Positions 8,366-17,755 are shown, counted from the stretch's first letter. The stretch is 64,000 bases of DNA from an uncultured Desulfosarcina sp. (GCF_963668215.1 NZ_OY764190.1:5642001-5706000); one strand, 5' to 3'. Notes: generated by a model from the letters alone, not told the origin. Made by a program: numbers and translations.

Positions 8366-9412
8366 TTAGCTTATCCATTCAAGTTTTTCGTTCAATAATC
8401 CCTGTTCTTGCAGACGCCCAATCACTTTCAGTCGGATCAATTGCGATTCCCGGTAGTTGGAATCACTGAAATTCATCTGGGTTAAATTCCTACTCATTTC
8501 CTCAACGGTGGACAGCAGATCCTCTTGAGGCTGATGATCCGGGGCAAGCTTTTTGAACAAATCGAAGTTAGCCTGGTAGGACCGCTTGTCCGGTGGAGCA
8601 TCGGGGTTGATCGAAATTTCAACTCCCGGTATTACTTTGGCCGTTGCCTCGGCGAGTGCCAGGATGTTCGTATTCCAGGCATTGCTTCCCGTATTGACCG
8701 CTAAAAAGCTACCACCATTAGATGCAGGCCGCGCAACGGCCCAATCCATAGCCCGTGCCATATCTTTCGTGTTAATCATCGGCCGCCATGGCGTACCGTC
8801 ACTTAAAATCGATATCCGTCTTTCCGTCAGGGCGCCGGCAACAAAATCATTCAAAACCAGGTCCAGGCGAAGACGCGTCGACCAACCGCAAGCAGTCGCA
8901 AACCGATTGCAGGTGACAGTAAAATTGTTATCTGCCAAACGTTCAAATTTTTCCTCGGCAAATACTTTTGATCGAGCATATGCCGTCAGTGGGTTGAGTT
9001 TATCGGTCTCTTTTCGTGGAGAGTCATCCGCCAGGCCGTACATCGAGCAACTGGAAGCATATACAAATGATTTCACCCCATTTTCTTTGGCCATTTCCGC
9101 CAACCGGACGGCAGCCCTGTAGTTGATATCCAGGGTCACTTCCTCAAATTTATTCCCCATCGGATCGTTAGAAATCGCAGCGAGATCCACAATGGCATCG
9201 ACGCCATCGAGCAGGTTCTCAGGAAACGTCCGGATATCGCCAAAGATCTGTTGGTCAAGCTTCAGTTCTGGAAGAACTACTGGATTGGTCAGGCAGTGCG
9301 CAAAATATCCTATGTCATAACCGATTAATGTTCCTTCAGGATACGTTTTTCTAAGCTGGGTCACGAGACTGGGACCGATGTAGCCTAAATTACCGACAAT
9401 AATAATCTTCAT
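8366..9412 (-). CDS. NAD-dependent epimerase/dehydratase (extended SDR)
   Basis: A 348-residue extended short-chain dehydrogenase. The dinucleotide-binding GNLGYIG lies near residues 7-13. DLAAISNDP, the SSCSMYG active-site serine region and a YARSK catalytic Tyr-Lys pair follow. Members epimerise, dehydrate or reduce nucleotide sugars. Position between two C-methyltransferases suggests the 4-ketoreduction or epimerisation step of a branched deoxysugar. The spacing to the downstream methyltransferase is 52 bp and contains a short AAGGCG/CGCCTT inverted repeat. The substrate is not determined. Confidence 0.85.
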   Translation of the reverse strand: MKIIIVGNLGYIGPSLVTQLRKTYPEGTLIGYDIGYFAHCLTNPVVLPELKLDQQIFGDIRTFPENLLDGVDAIVDLAAISNDPMGNKFEEVTLDINYRAAVRLAEMAKENGVKSFVYASSCSMYGLADDSPRKETDKLNPLTAYARSKVFAEEKFERLADNNFTVTCNRFATACGWSTRLRLDLVLNDFVAGALTERRISILSDGTPWRPMINTKDMARAMDWAVARPASNGGSFLAVNTGSNAWNTNILALAEATAKVIPGVEISINPDAPPDKRSYQANFDLFKKLAPDHQPQEDLLSTVEEMSRNLTQMNFSDSNYRESQLIRLKVIGRLQEQGLLNEKLEWIS

Positions 9413-9621
9413 TTGGATTTCCTCAAAGCGTTATATAAGTTGATTAATGATATGGTCGGAAACATATTTCCGGCGGTTGCTACCGTATTCTCATCCTGAT
9501 TGTGGGTAACGAGGAATCATTCATTAATTTCGACCCGCTGGCAGATTGACTACCAGTAACATTAGCTTTCCATCGACCTGGTTGAGAAATTGAACGATTT
9601 GCGCTGCGTTCTCGTATTGTA

Positions 9622-10887
9622 TTATTCAAAAACGGCGACTTCCGGAATAGGGACGACGAACTTCCCACCCCAATCCTTTATGAAACTCATCTGAGCCATG
9701 ATCTCTTTTTTAAGGTTCCAAGGTAAAATAAATAGATAATCCGGTTTGGTCTCATTAATTTTCTCAGGTGCGAAAATCGGTATTCGCGTACCGGGGGTAT
9801 ACAAGCCTTGTTTGTATGGGCTTCGGTCCACCGTGTAATCAAGGAAATCCTGGCGGATACCGCAATAGTTCAACAATGTGTTTCCTTTGCCAGGTGCGCC
9901 ATACCCGACAATTGTCTTTCCCCTGTTTTTCGCATCAATCAGAAACGATAGGATTTTTCTTTTTGTCTCGACTACGCGGGTATTAAACTGATGATAGGTT
10001 TCCATATCCAGCAGACCGGCTGATCGTTCAACCGCCTTAATTCTTTCTACGTTTTCACATATCTCCAACTCGGCATTCTCCGAATGTCGCCCGTATATCC
10101 GGATAGAACCTCCATGCGATTTTAATTCATCGACATCAAAGAGAGTGATCCCGTGAGTGGCGAATATTTTCTCTACAGCATGAAATGACAGATAGGAAAA
10201 ATGTTCATGGTAAATGGTGTCGAACTGATTCTGTTCCATGAGACGAAACAGATGGGGGAATTCCATGGTTATAACACCCTTAGGATTTAAAACGACCTTC
10301 ATTCCTTTTACAAAGTCATTGATGTCTGGAACATGCGCCAGTACATTGTTGCCCAAAAGCAAATCTACACCGCCATAAGTCTTCCGGTAATCGCTCGCCG
10401 ATTTTTCGCCAAAGAAATCGACGACGGTTGGGATACCCTTTTCAATGGCTACCTTGGCGACATTGGCCGCGGGATCGATACCTCGCGCCGGGATTCCCCT
10501 TTCAATGAAATGTTGAAGCAGATAACCATCATTGCTGGCAATCTCCAGTACCGCGCTCTGGCCGGTTAACGCAAAACGTTCAACAACCATTTCTACATAT
10601 TGGCGGGCATGAGCCACCCAACTTTCTGCATATGACGAAAAATAGGCATATTCGGTGAAAATTTCCTGGGGTGGAACGTATTCATCCAACTGGACAAGGA
10701 AGCAATGACTACAAACAAACGCCTTGAGGGGATAAAAGTATTCATATCTATTCAGTTGATCAGGACTTATATGAGTCTGACACAATGGAGACATCCCCAG
10801 GTCCACAAATGTATGATCCAATTTTCCGCCACAAAAACGGCAATTTATCTGCTCTCTGGCAGGAACTGCTTGATAAGATGAACTCAT
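9622..10887 (-). CDS. Sugar C-methyltransferase (TylCIII/NovU-like)
   Basis: A 421-residue protein. The N-terminal CRFCGG and CSHCFLVQL zinc-binding site includes the typical LGMSPLCQTHISPDQL stretch. FTEYAYFSSYAESWVAHA precedes motif I LEIASNDGYLLQHF, then IYHEHFSYLS. The C-terminal domain has IVGYGAPGKGNTLLNY and YTVDRSPYKQG. This matches the C-methyltransferase family making branched deoxysugars more closely than the 7141-8313 protein does. It is the first gene of the deoxysugar module in transcription order. A 210-bp spacer separates it from the SDR gene, and I see nothing in that spacer. Confidence 0.87.
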   Translation of the reverse strand: MSSSYQAVPAREQINCRFCGGKLDHTFVDLGMSPLCQTHISPDQLNRYEYFYPLKAFVCSHCFLVQLDEYVPPQEIFTEYAYFSSYAESWVAHARQYVEMVVERFALTGQSAVLEIASNDGYLLQHFIERGIPARGIDPAANVAKVAIEKGIPTVVDFFGEKSASDYRKTYGGVDLLLGNNVLAHVPDINDFVKGMKVVLNPKGVITMEFPHLFRLMEQNQFDTIYHEHFSYLSFHAVEKIFATHGITLFDVDELKSHGGSIRIYGRHSENAELEICENVERIKAVERSAGLLDMETYHQFNTRVVETKRKILSFLIDAKNRGKTIVGYGAPGKGNTLLNYCGIRQDFLDYTVDRSPYKQGLYTPGTRIPIFAPEKINETKPDYLFILPWNLKKEIMAQMSFIKDWGGKFVVPIPEVAVFE

Positions 10888-11032
10888 TAATCCTCCTTAT
10901 CTGAAATTGATTTACCTTTTACGCGTGAGACACACCTGAATGCCTTCAAAACAGGGCAACTGCTTAGTAGGCAGCAAATTGTGCAATCTGTATAGTTCGA
11001 TCAATTGCTGTGGCGATGGCTTAAAGCCAAAA

Positions 11033-12442
11033 TTATTCATAAAAAGTTTCTTGCTGAAAAATAATATCCCTGTGTAATTCACCATTCCATTGCCAAGGGC
11101 GCTCAGTCCCTACCCACTCGGGGTGATTTGCACTTCCACTTTTATCGAAAATATCTTTGGGTGATGGATTTAAATTCAGGTACCAGGGTCTATAAATCTT
11201 TCCGGGGGAAGTGATCTCTTGTGATATTTCATCCGTGGTCAATGCGACATTGTAAAACTGAAAACCACGCAGAACACCGTTCCAAACTTCATTTCCCTGA
11301 TTCCATGGTGCATCTCCGATGATTAGTCCGGGCGATGGGGGATCGCCAAAAGGTTTGCCTGTATATTTGATCACCTTAGCAGCATCCGGCCAGTCCCAAT
11401 AAAATTCAATTTCCCTCGTATTGTCGGTTTGGCGGCAGACAGCAACCTGGATGTACCAGCGATCATATATAACGTGCATGAAAGACGTAAAGTCACCTCC
11501 TGGTGCAGCCGCTATCTCCCAGAAATGTTGATACGAAGTTTTCCAATCAGGATAGGGATGAAACCCATAATAAGTATTCGATGGATAAAATTGACCGTTA
11601 TTACCCCAGAAAAAAGCAGTATAATAAGATTGTTGCTGACGTGGATAAGCGCGCCAAATATAGGTAGCTGGATAGGCAGAAAGGGGCTCTACAAATTCAA
11701 AACGCATGGTGGTGTTGACACCAGCACACCCAGGGAAATCAAGGCCATGGATTTTTTCAACTGGCCCAATTTCAATGATAGCAGAAGCCTCCAGTTCGCC
11801 CTGTGTAGCAGTAATTGTCACTATCCCTGATTTTTTGGCTTTAACAAGACCTAATTGGTTTACTGTGACCAGAGATGGCTGATTTGAGTGCCATCTCGTC
11901 AGTTCGGTTGTTTTCTTTTCTCCGGCATCTTGTTGCATTGTTTTAAGTTGTAGCGTTTCACCAACTGATATGCCTGCATACCATGGTACCACAGTCATGG
12001 AATTAGTTTCAGGGGCGGCAACGATAACTCTGGCAGTTGCAACCCGACCCTCACAAGTCGCAGTTATGGTGGTTTCTCCAGGAGATAACGCCTTTACCAA
12101 TCCATAATCGTTTATTGCCACAAGGTGCGGTTTGCTTGAACGCCAGGTCACAATATGCCCCGCTCTTCCCATGGAATCACCAATAGCAGCCGTCTCCTGA
12201 TTTGCTTGATTCACCTCCAAACCAGATTTCTCCATCCTAACCGGAAGCCTGTTGCCAGCCGCATCACCTATTATTGCATTCAGTTTTTGTGTATGTTCTA
12301 CCGACAAATGCACAGTGTGAGGAGTCAAAATGATTCTTGCGACTTTAGCAGCTTCCTGGTCCCATTCAAAAGGGTCATTACTATCCAGGTCACAAGCGCA
12401 TACTACACATACGAGAGTCAAACATATTAAGTGTATACGCAT
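11033..12442 (-). CDS. Lipoprotein with two Ig-like (BIG2) domains and a concanavalin-like domain
   Basis: The chosen start (12442) gives MRIHLICLTLVCVVCAC, a lipoprotein signal with VCA-Cys as lipobox. An upstream ATG at 12505 would bury it. Two BIG2-like repeats follow, each with a TWRSSKPHLVAIN or RWHSNQPSLVTVN strand and an LVKA...TITAT ending. A C-terminal domain of about 230 residues begins KIHGLDFPGCAG and contains FRGFQFYNVALT-like elements (seen as LRGFQFYNVALT) typical of LamG/concanavalin folds. It is predicted to be surface-anchored and to bind glycan. Placement inside an EPS locus suggests it tethers or contacts the polymer. I recognise no catalytic site. Confidence 0.75.
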   Translation of the reverse strand: MRIHLICLTLVCVVCACDLDSNDPFEWDQEAAKVARIILTPHTVHLSVEHTQKLNAIIGDAAGNRLPVRMEKSGLEVNQANQETAAIGDSMGRAGHIVTWRSSKPHLVAINDYGLVKALSPGETTITATCEGRVATARVIVAAPETNSMTVVPWYAGISVGETLQLKTMQQDAGEKKTTELTRWHSNQPSLVTVNQLGLVKAKKSGIVTITATQGELEASAIIEIGPVEKIHGLDFPGCAGVNTTMRFEFVEPLSAYPATYIWRAYPRQQQSYYTAFFWGNNGQFYPSNTYYGFHPYPDWKTSYQHFWEIAAAPGGDFTSFMHVIYDRWYIQVAVCRQTDNTREIEFYWDWPDAAKVIKYTGKPFGDPPSPGLIIGDAPWNQGNEVWNGVLRGFQFYNVALTTDEISQEITSPGKIYRPWYLNLNPSPKDIFDKSGSANHPEWVGTERPWQWNGELHRDIIFQQETFYE

Positions 12443-12599
12443 AAAACTTTCGTACATTTTCTTTGGATATTCTCGTATGACTCGGATACAGAAGTTGTCA
12501 TTCATCGCATTAAACGAGTAGATACCAACGAATTTCCCGTAAAAAATTCAGCTTTTCATTTATCGTGTAAGATTGTTTGAATTGTTAATTTTGGCATGA

Positions 12600-12663
12600 G
12601 CGGAAGAACCAATTTTATTTCTCGGGAATCGATTGAACCTTGCCGATTTATCCACTATAAAAG
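12600..12663. repeat. Diverged 60-bp dispersed repeat, copy 2
   Basis: Partner of 4151-4212. Shared blocks are GGAAGA, ATTTTATTTCTCG, CCTTGCC and CCACTA. It lies between the pyruvyl transferase and lipoprotein genes. Confidence 0.5.
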
Positions 12664-12725
12664 GTGAACTATGATCAGAGTTGTTACTATAATGAAATCA
12701 ACATTGTTGACCACAGATGTATTTA

Positions 12726-14069
12726 TCAAAAAATCTTACCATATTGCACGTCAAGCAATTTTTCGTATTTTTCCCGGGTAGTTCTGATCTTTTTGGTTTC
12801 GTCGTCGTAATTGCCAGCAATGCGAATTGTTTCATTAAGTATCTGCTTTGCTTTGAATGTTTCCACATCAAATGCAGACCCTTTTCGAGCTACGCTCTCT
12901 ACCAACTCTTTTGATTTCGGGCCATAACAGATCCCCACGACAGGCTTGTCAGCCTTATACGCCAAAATAATACCATGAAATCGAGTCGGCACAAGAATAT
13001 CCGCAGAAGCAATCACATTCATCAACTCATCTAATGTATCGCTGCGGCATACTTCAACGATTTCTCTATCTACAACTGAAGTGCGAGTTTGGCATGAAAT
13101 TAATGCGATTACATCTTCTATGACAAGAAGGTCAGAATTCTGGGTATTATAGAAAAAAGGTTCAAAACCGTTTTTCTTCAACGCTACATACAATTCTGCA
13201 AAGTTCTCAACATACAAACGATATTTTCGATCATCAGATACTGGCCAATACCTTTTGTCGAAAACCGGCATTGGATTAATTCCGATTCTTAGCCTTTTTT
13301 TCGATTTTTGATGCCTATCAACTAAATCCAAATAGTCTTCGCTGAATGCCAAGTCAGGGAAAACACCAGCCTTCGGATTTGCCTGCTGACCAACCAACAT
13401 TTTGGAACCATGATCCCTGAACGATATGTATTCACAAAGGTCGATGCAGCGCTTTATCATGAACATACTGATATTGCTCTTCAAAGGACCTGCACCTAAA
13501 CTTAGGAAATATACCTTCGTTTTAGCCAGACGAGACAACACAGTCCATTTTAGCAGTGTGTATGGAAACCCCGAAAAGCCGCCAAAGTTATCAAGGAACT
13601 GGTTTGATCCGCAAACTAGCAGTTTATCTGTATTTTTAAGAATGCCATAAGTATTAAAAAGAAATTGGATTTCTTTGCCTGTTGATACCATTCCTTCGAA
13701 AAGCCCAAAAGGCATCTTTATTAGAACTTTCAAGATTGGCATCCTATCCAGTCGATCTTTCAGCGTTTGTTTCAACTGTTGCATTATAGAAAGCTTTTCA
13801 CCTAACTCGCTGTGTATAAACGTGCCTTTTTGCTGATACATTCCATTTTCTGAAATTTGATTTTGTTTTTTCAACCTCCTGATGGGAAAAGATTGAATAT
13901 TATGCCTTTTTTCCGTGTCTATTGGATTGATTGAAAAGCCAATAATCTTGCTTCCGGGTTGATACGATTGAATATTGTGTATCACTGCGGCAATGATGGC
14001 TTCATCTCCCAAGTTTTTATTGCCATAATGTCCAAAAACACCAATGATATCTTTTACGGTATTTTTCAA
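12726..14069 (-). CDS. Polysaccharide pyruvyl transferase family protein
   Basis: A 447-residue protein. It opens GVFGHYGNKNLGDEAI, the signature of the CsaB/WcaK pyruvyl transferase family, and later has FLSLGAGP, YISFRDHGS and VPTRFHGIILAYKADKPVVG. Members transfer pyruvate from phosphoenolpyruvate to sugars as a ketal, adding negative charge to exopolysaccharide. It lies directly downstream of the FemAB-like gene. Length is at the upper end of the family because of an insert around residues 75-130. Donor and acceptor are inferred from the family only. Confidence 0.87.
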   Translation of the reverse strand: MKNTVKDIIGVFGHYGNKNLGDEAIIAAVIHNIQSYQPGSKIIGFSINPIDTEKRHNIQSFPIRRLKKQNQISENGMYQQKGTFIHSELGEKLSIMQQLKQTLKDRLDRMPILKVLIKMPFGLFEGMVSTGKEIQFLFNTYGILKNTDKLLVCGSNQFLDNFGGFSGFPYTLLKWTVLSRLAKTKVYFLSLGAGPLKSNISMFMIKRCIDLCEYISFRDHGSKMLVGQQANPKAGVFPDLAFSEDYLDLVDRHQKSKKRLRIGINPMPVFDKRYWPVSDDRKYRLYVENFAELYVALKKNGFEPFFYNTQNSDLLVIEDVIALISCQTRTSVVDREIVEVCRSDTLDELMNVIASADILVPTRFHGIILAYKADKPVVGICYGPKSKELVESVARKGSAFDVETFKAKQILNETIRIAGNYDDETKKIRTTREKYEKLLDVQYGKIF

Positions 14070-14134
14070 GCATCAACCTCTCAAAGCATGAACTCCGATG
14101 ATAGAAATCTCTTTAGATTAGTCTTCACAATCGG

Positions 14135-15283
14135 CTATAGACTAATGAACCTTCGAATCAACGGTCCAAGGTGTCTAGTGAGCGAAAGTGGGAGTTTCTG
14201 CCATAGATTTTCAGCAACTCTGCGGCTATCTACTTTTTTAATTGACGATAAAGAAGTCTTTTCACTCCCGAAACAGTACCAGAGAAGTGGGAGCGGTGTT
14301 GCTCCCCACTGGGCTTTAAATCGATAGGTTCCTTCATTTGGCGTTGATCGTCCAAAATCGAAATGGCTGAATTGATGGTCACATGCATATTCAAGCATGG
14401 ACCAATACAGCAACATATTTGGAGCCAAACGGCTGTATCCCCTCAATGATGAAGCCCATGGATTGGAAAACAACCGATTGAAACCGATTGTAAAACTAGC
14501 TGCAAGTGGCTGTCGGTCTGAATAGACTACAAATATCCGCGCCTGTTGGCTGAATTCCACAAGGATATTTTCCATGAGGCGCTTTGAGTGTACGGGCGAC
14601 CCAAGTTCGTGCATATTTGTGCAAAATATATCGTAGAAATCATCCAGAAGTTCTTTTCTTCCTGAGCGACAATACAAGCCCTCTTTTGTCGGTTTCTTAA
14701 TTTGGCTTCTTAGTTTTGCTTTAAAGGATTTCATCAACACGCCACTGCTGCCCGGCAATTTGAGCAGCATGCGGACCTTTTGATCCATCACTTGGCAATC
14801 AAGATCATCGCTGAGCAATTCTTTAAAACCAACTGGTCCATGCTGTGGCTCTGATGTATTGTGATAGCCAGGATTATCATCAATATTTTTTAGAGATGTT
14901 AACTCCTCCGCCTGGCGCAACTCTAAATGTTTTGCACCCTTTTGTCGAAAAAGCTTCAATGCATAGCCAATTAAAAGCTGCTCGATTTCAGGATCATCTG
15001 CAAGCACACCTCCCAAATCGAGAAATGGCATAGAGACCAACTCATTACCTAAAATGTATCTTTTAATCCGAATGATGGGCAACACACCTACGATCTGCCG
15101 ATTCTCTTCCCCCTGCTTACAATCACTTCTTATCGCGATCAGTGCAATAAAGGTGTGACCATAGGCATTTTTGATAATCCGTTTCCATCGAAACAAATGG
15201 CAGTAATTTCCGGCAGGATGTTGGACTACATAATCATCCCAACAGTCTTCGAATCGATCATCTACTTGAACTGTTTTAATCAT
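14135..15283 (-). CDS. FemAB-like acyltransferase associated with exosortase loci
   Basis: A 382-residue GNAT-fold protein. NYCHLFRWKRIIKNAYGH near residues 26-43 and the GCN5-like C-terminal half with FDFGRSTPNEGTYRFKAQWG are the hallmarks of the FemAB-related proteins found in PEP-CTERM/exosortase polysaccharide loci. Related proteins transfer aminoacyl groups to peptidoglycan, but here the acceptor is probably the exopolysaccharide or is unknown. The adjacent deacetylase belongs to the same conserved neighbourhood, which strengthens the call. Confidence 0.87.
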   Translation of the reverse strand: MIKTVQVDDRFEDCWDDYVVQHPAGNYCHLFRWKRIIKNAYGHTFIALIAIRSDCKQGEENRQIVGVLPIIRIKRYILGNELVSMPFLDLGGVLADDPEIEQLLIGYALKLFRQKGAKHLELRQAEELTSLKNIDDNPGYHNTSEPQHGPVGFKELLSDDLDCQVMDQKVRMLLKLPGSSGVLMKSFKAKLRSQIKKPTKEGLYCRSGRKELLDDFYDIFCTNMHELGSPVHSKRLMENILVEFSQQARIFVVYSDRQPLAASFTIGFNRLFSNPWASSLRGYSRLAPNMLLYWSMLEYACDHQFSHFDFGRSTPNEGTYRFKAQWGATPLPLLWYCFGSEKTSLSSIKKVDSRRVAENLWQKLPLSLTRHLGPLIRRFISL

Positions 15284-15382
15284 TTATAAATTCAGATCTA
15301 TGGGCAAGATCAAAGACTCACACGGACAAGGTTCTAAAATAGCCTTCGGCTGGGAAATCTTTTAATAGGACGAAGTAAGTTC

Positions 15383-16261
15383 TTATTTGATATTGGCAAT
15401 CGGAGAAAACTGGAAGTCATTCAGCAAGCGGCTAAACTTTTCTTGAGTTGTATGTAAATTCACGTAGTGTCGGAACTTGGATAAGCGACTGGCATTTTTC
15501 ACCCTCGGCTGATCCGGATCGATTTCCCATGGGTGGAGATAGAAGATAAACGGTTTTTTCTCTTTGTCGTTTATCTGTCTTAACGCTTTGCGCGTCAGTG
15601 CATATGGAAACAGCCGAAAGTACCCTCCTCCGGAAATAGGCAGATTACGCCCCAGCAGTCTTGTCGTTGAGATCGGAAATTCAACCATTTGCTGCGCTTC
15701 GAGTTTATATGCAAACCGGGGCGCATCCGGAATGCCATAATTGTCGTGATAGGTTGGAAAGATACTGGAATCATATAGAAAACCCAATTTGGCCAAGATA
15801 TCCAGAGCCCAAAGGGATTTTTTGGTAATTGAATAACTCGGTGCCCGATAGCCTTTGATGGGTGCGCCAATGATATCTTCTAAGGTATGCTTAGCCCTAT
15901 AGGTATCTTCTCTAAACGATTCAGGCTTCAGGTCGTACACTTTGCGATGCCAGTAACTGTGACAGCCAATTTCATGCCCTTGCTTGTAAATCTTTTTGAC
16001 CATTTGTGGGTAGTTTTCGGCGATCCAGCCAACGATAAAAAACGTAGCCTTGATATTCCGTTTTTGAAGAAGATCGAGAATTACTTGTATGTTTCGCTCA
16101 ACACGTGACTCAAATTTAGGCCACGAATTCGGGTCGATTACCCCTTCAAAGGCTGATACCTGATAGTAATCTTCAACATCGATGGTCAGGTAATTGGTTA
16201 TTTTTGATTCGGTCATAAAAGTGTTTGTCATATGTTGTTCGTTTTCTGATCGTTTCTTCAT
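15383..16261 (-). CDS. Polysaccharide deacetylase of the exosortase-locus type
   Basis: A 292-residue NodB-fold carbohydrate esterase. It has LTIDVEDYYQ (catalytic Asp and metal Asp), HEIGCHSYWH (metal histidines) and GYRAPSYSI. PFIFYLHPWEIDPDQPR near the C-terminus carries the last active-site histidine. The DVEDYYQVSAFE start is typical of the deacetylases that accompany exosortase EPS loci. It probably removes N-acetyl groups from polymer residues outside the inner membrane. No clear signal peptide is visible, which is usual for this subfamily. An internal start at 16216 (MTESKITNY) is possible. Confidence 0.9.
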   Translation of the reverse strand: MKKRSENEQHMTNTFMTESKITNYLTIDVEDYYQVSAFEGVIDPNSWPKFESRVERNIQVILDLLQKRNIKATFFIVGWIAENYPQMVKKIYKQGHEIGCHSYWHRKVYDLKPESFREDTYRAKHTLEDIIGAPIKGYRAPSYSITKKSLWALDILAKLGFLYDSSIFPTYHDNYGIPDAPRFAYKLEAQQMVEFPISTTRLLGRNLPISGGGYFRLFPYALTRKALRQINDKEKKPFIFYLHPWEIDPDQPRVKNASRLSKFRHYVNLHTTQEKFSRLLNDFQFSPIANIK

Positions 16262-16290
16262 GGGATACGGATGAATCTGGATTAAGTAGC

Positions 16291-17469
16291 TTATGGGTCA
16301 TTGCTGATGGCTGAGAGGCTACCAGTTGAAACTATTGTTTCTTTGAATCGTTTGATGGATTTTACAACCCGTTGGGCGGTGTGGCCGTCCCACAAGTCTG
16401 GTGTCTTGCTGGTTCCCCGTCCTATTTGTAAGGCTTCCAATACCATGCCTTCGATTTCATCGAGGGCGCACAAACAGTTGGTCCCTTCGGTGACGGTAAC
16501 CGGGCGTTCAGTGTTGGGCCGCATGGTCAGACAGGGAATGCCAAGATAGGTTGTCTCTTCCTGAATGCCTCCAGAGTCGGTTATAACCATTCGGCAATTG
16601 AAGATCAGACTCATGAAGCGGACATAGTTCAACGGCTCGGTCAGGATGATTGTGCTGCAGTTGTCAAGCTTCGAAATCAGACCACACTCCTGGAGATTTT
16701 TTCGGGTGCGGGGATGAACCGGAAACACCAAGGGCAGTCTTTTGGAAATCGAAATCAGCGATGAGCAGAGTGCGGTTAGGCTTTCTACATTGTCGACATT
16801 GGCCGGACGATGGAACGTGACGACCCCGAACAAACCTTTTTCCAACCCGAACTCGACATGGGCATTCTGCGCCGTGATAGTCTCTCTCATCATCTCCAGT
16901 GAATCGATCATGATATTGCCGACGCGTTCGATTTTTTCCGGATCTACACCTTCTTTAACCAGGTTTTCATCGCCGTCAGATGATGGCGTCCATAAGACGT
17001 CCGCCAGTGCATCGGTTGCAATGCGATTGATCTCTTCCGGCATTGTTCGGTCAAAAGATCGCAGACCAGCCTCTAAATGCGCGACCAATGGTCGACGCAA
17101 ATTTTGAATTTTGAATTTTGAATTTTGAATTGGGTAACTAACCTTTACTGCTGCAAGCGTGCAGGCAAGGGTGGAGTTGACGTCCCCTACCACGACGACC
17201 AGATCAGGTTTCTTTTCGAGGATAACCTTTTCGTAGGCCATCATGACATTTCCGGTTTGTTCGGCGTGACTGCCACTACCGACACCAAGGTGGATGTGCG
17301 GGGCAGGCAATTTCAAATCAGTAAAAAAGGCGTCCGACATGTTCAGGTCGTAGTGCTGGCCGGTATGCACAATAACCGGATCTGCCCAATCTACCGCCTT
17401 TAAAGCATGATACAGCGGTGCAATTTTCATGAAGTTGGGCCTAGCTGCGGCGATTAGATGGATTTGCAT
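16291..17469 (-). CDS. wecB: UDP-N-acetylglucosamine 2-epimerase with an in-frame heptad-repeat insert
   Basis: A 392-residue WecB/MnaA protein converting UDP-GlcNAc to UDP-ManNAc. Recognisable parts are IHLIAAARPNFMKIAPLYHA, VVVVGDVNSTLA, HLEAGLRSFDRTMPEEINR, VTFHRPANVD and ITDSGGIQEE. Between AAVK and VAHLEAG the usual short loop (about four residues) is extended by about 14 residues reading IQNSKFKIQNLRRP. This insert is encoded by four perfect TTTTGAA units (plus strand 17102-17129) plus edges. The last residues SAISNDP are also heptad-encoded (16294-16314). The enzyme may still fold because the insert falls in the loop before a core strand. Confidence 0.9.
   Translation of the reverse strand: MQIHLIAAARPNFMKIAPLYHALKAVDWADPVIVHTGQHYDLNMSDAFFTDLKLPAPHIHLGVGSGSHAEQTGNVMMAYEKVILEKKPDLVVVVGDVNSTLACTLAAVKVSYPIQNSKFKIQNLRRPLVAHLEAGLRSFDRTMPEEINRIATDALADVLWTPSSDGDENLVKEGVDPEKIERVGNIMIDSLEMMRETITAQNAHVEFGLEKGLFGVVTFHRPANVDNVESLTALCSSLISISKRLPLVFPVHPRTRKNLQECGLISKLDNCSTIILTEPLNYVRFMSLIFNCRMVITDSGGIQEETTYLGIPCLTMRPNTERPVTVTEGTNCLCALDEIEGMVLEALQIGRGTSKTPDLWDGHTAQRVVKSIKRFKETIVSTGSLSAISNDP
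16294..16314. repeat. Heptad array at the 3' end of wecB
   Basis: Plus-strand units TGGGTCA, TTGCTGA, TGGCTGA in exact 7-bp register. They encode the C-terminal SAISNDP of WecB. Confidence 0.55.
17102..17129. repeat. Four perfect TTTTGAA heptads inside wecB
   Basis: Units at 17102, 17109, 17116 and 17123 with no mismatch. The same unit appears in degenerate form in the non-coding spacers 30355-30450 and 33040-33090, so an intergenic repeat type has entered a coding sequence. Confidence 0.9.
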
Positions 17470-17517
17470 AAATGAAGCTCGTTAAAAGGTTGTGTTGGTT
17501 GTGCTTGTTCGACAGGT

Positions 17518-17752
17518 TCTTTACCGCATAGTCTATCCCGCATAGCGGCACTGCGTTCTATACGCAGAGGTCTTTTAGTTGGGCACAGATTAACACGAAT
17601 ACGGTTTAACACGGATGAACAAAGATCGAGTGTAAAGACTTCAGTTTCGCTAAATTGAAAAGGCAATCTTTATCCCTGTTCATCCTTGAAAATACGTGGC
17701 CTATTATCATTTTTTCCTGATTTTTCTGCGATCTTTGTAGCTGTGCGGTAAT
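17518..17752. repeat. Nested inverted-repeat element, copy A
   Basis: The most diverged of four copies. The outer arms are ATACGCAGAGG-like on the left and TGTGCGGTAA on the right. The inner arms are AACACGGATGAAC on the left and TTCATCCTTGAAAA on the right. The core reads TGTAAAGACTTCAGTTTCGC. It fills the wecB to dehydrogenase spacer. Confidence 0.6.
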
Positions 17753-17755
17753 TAT

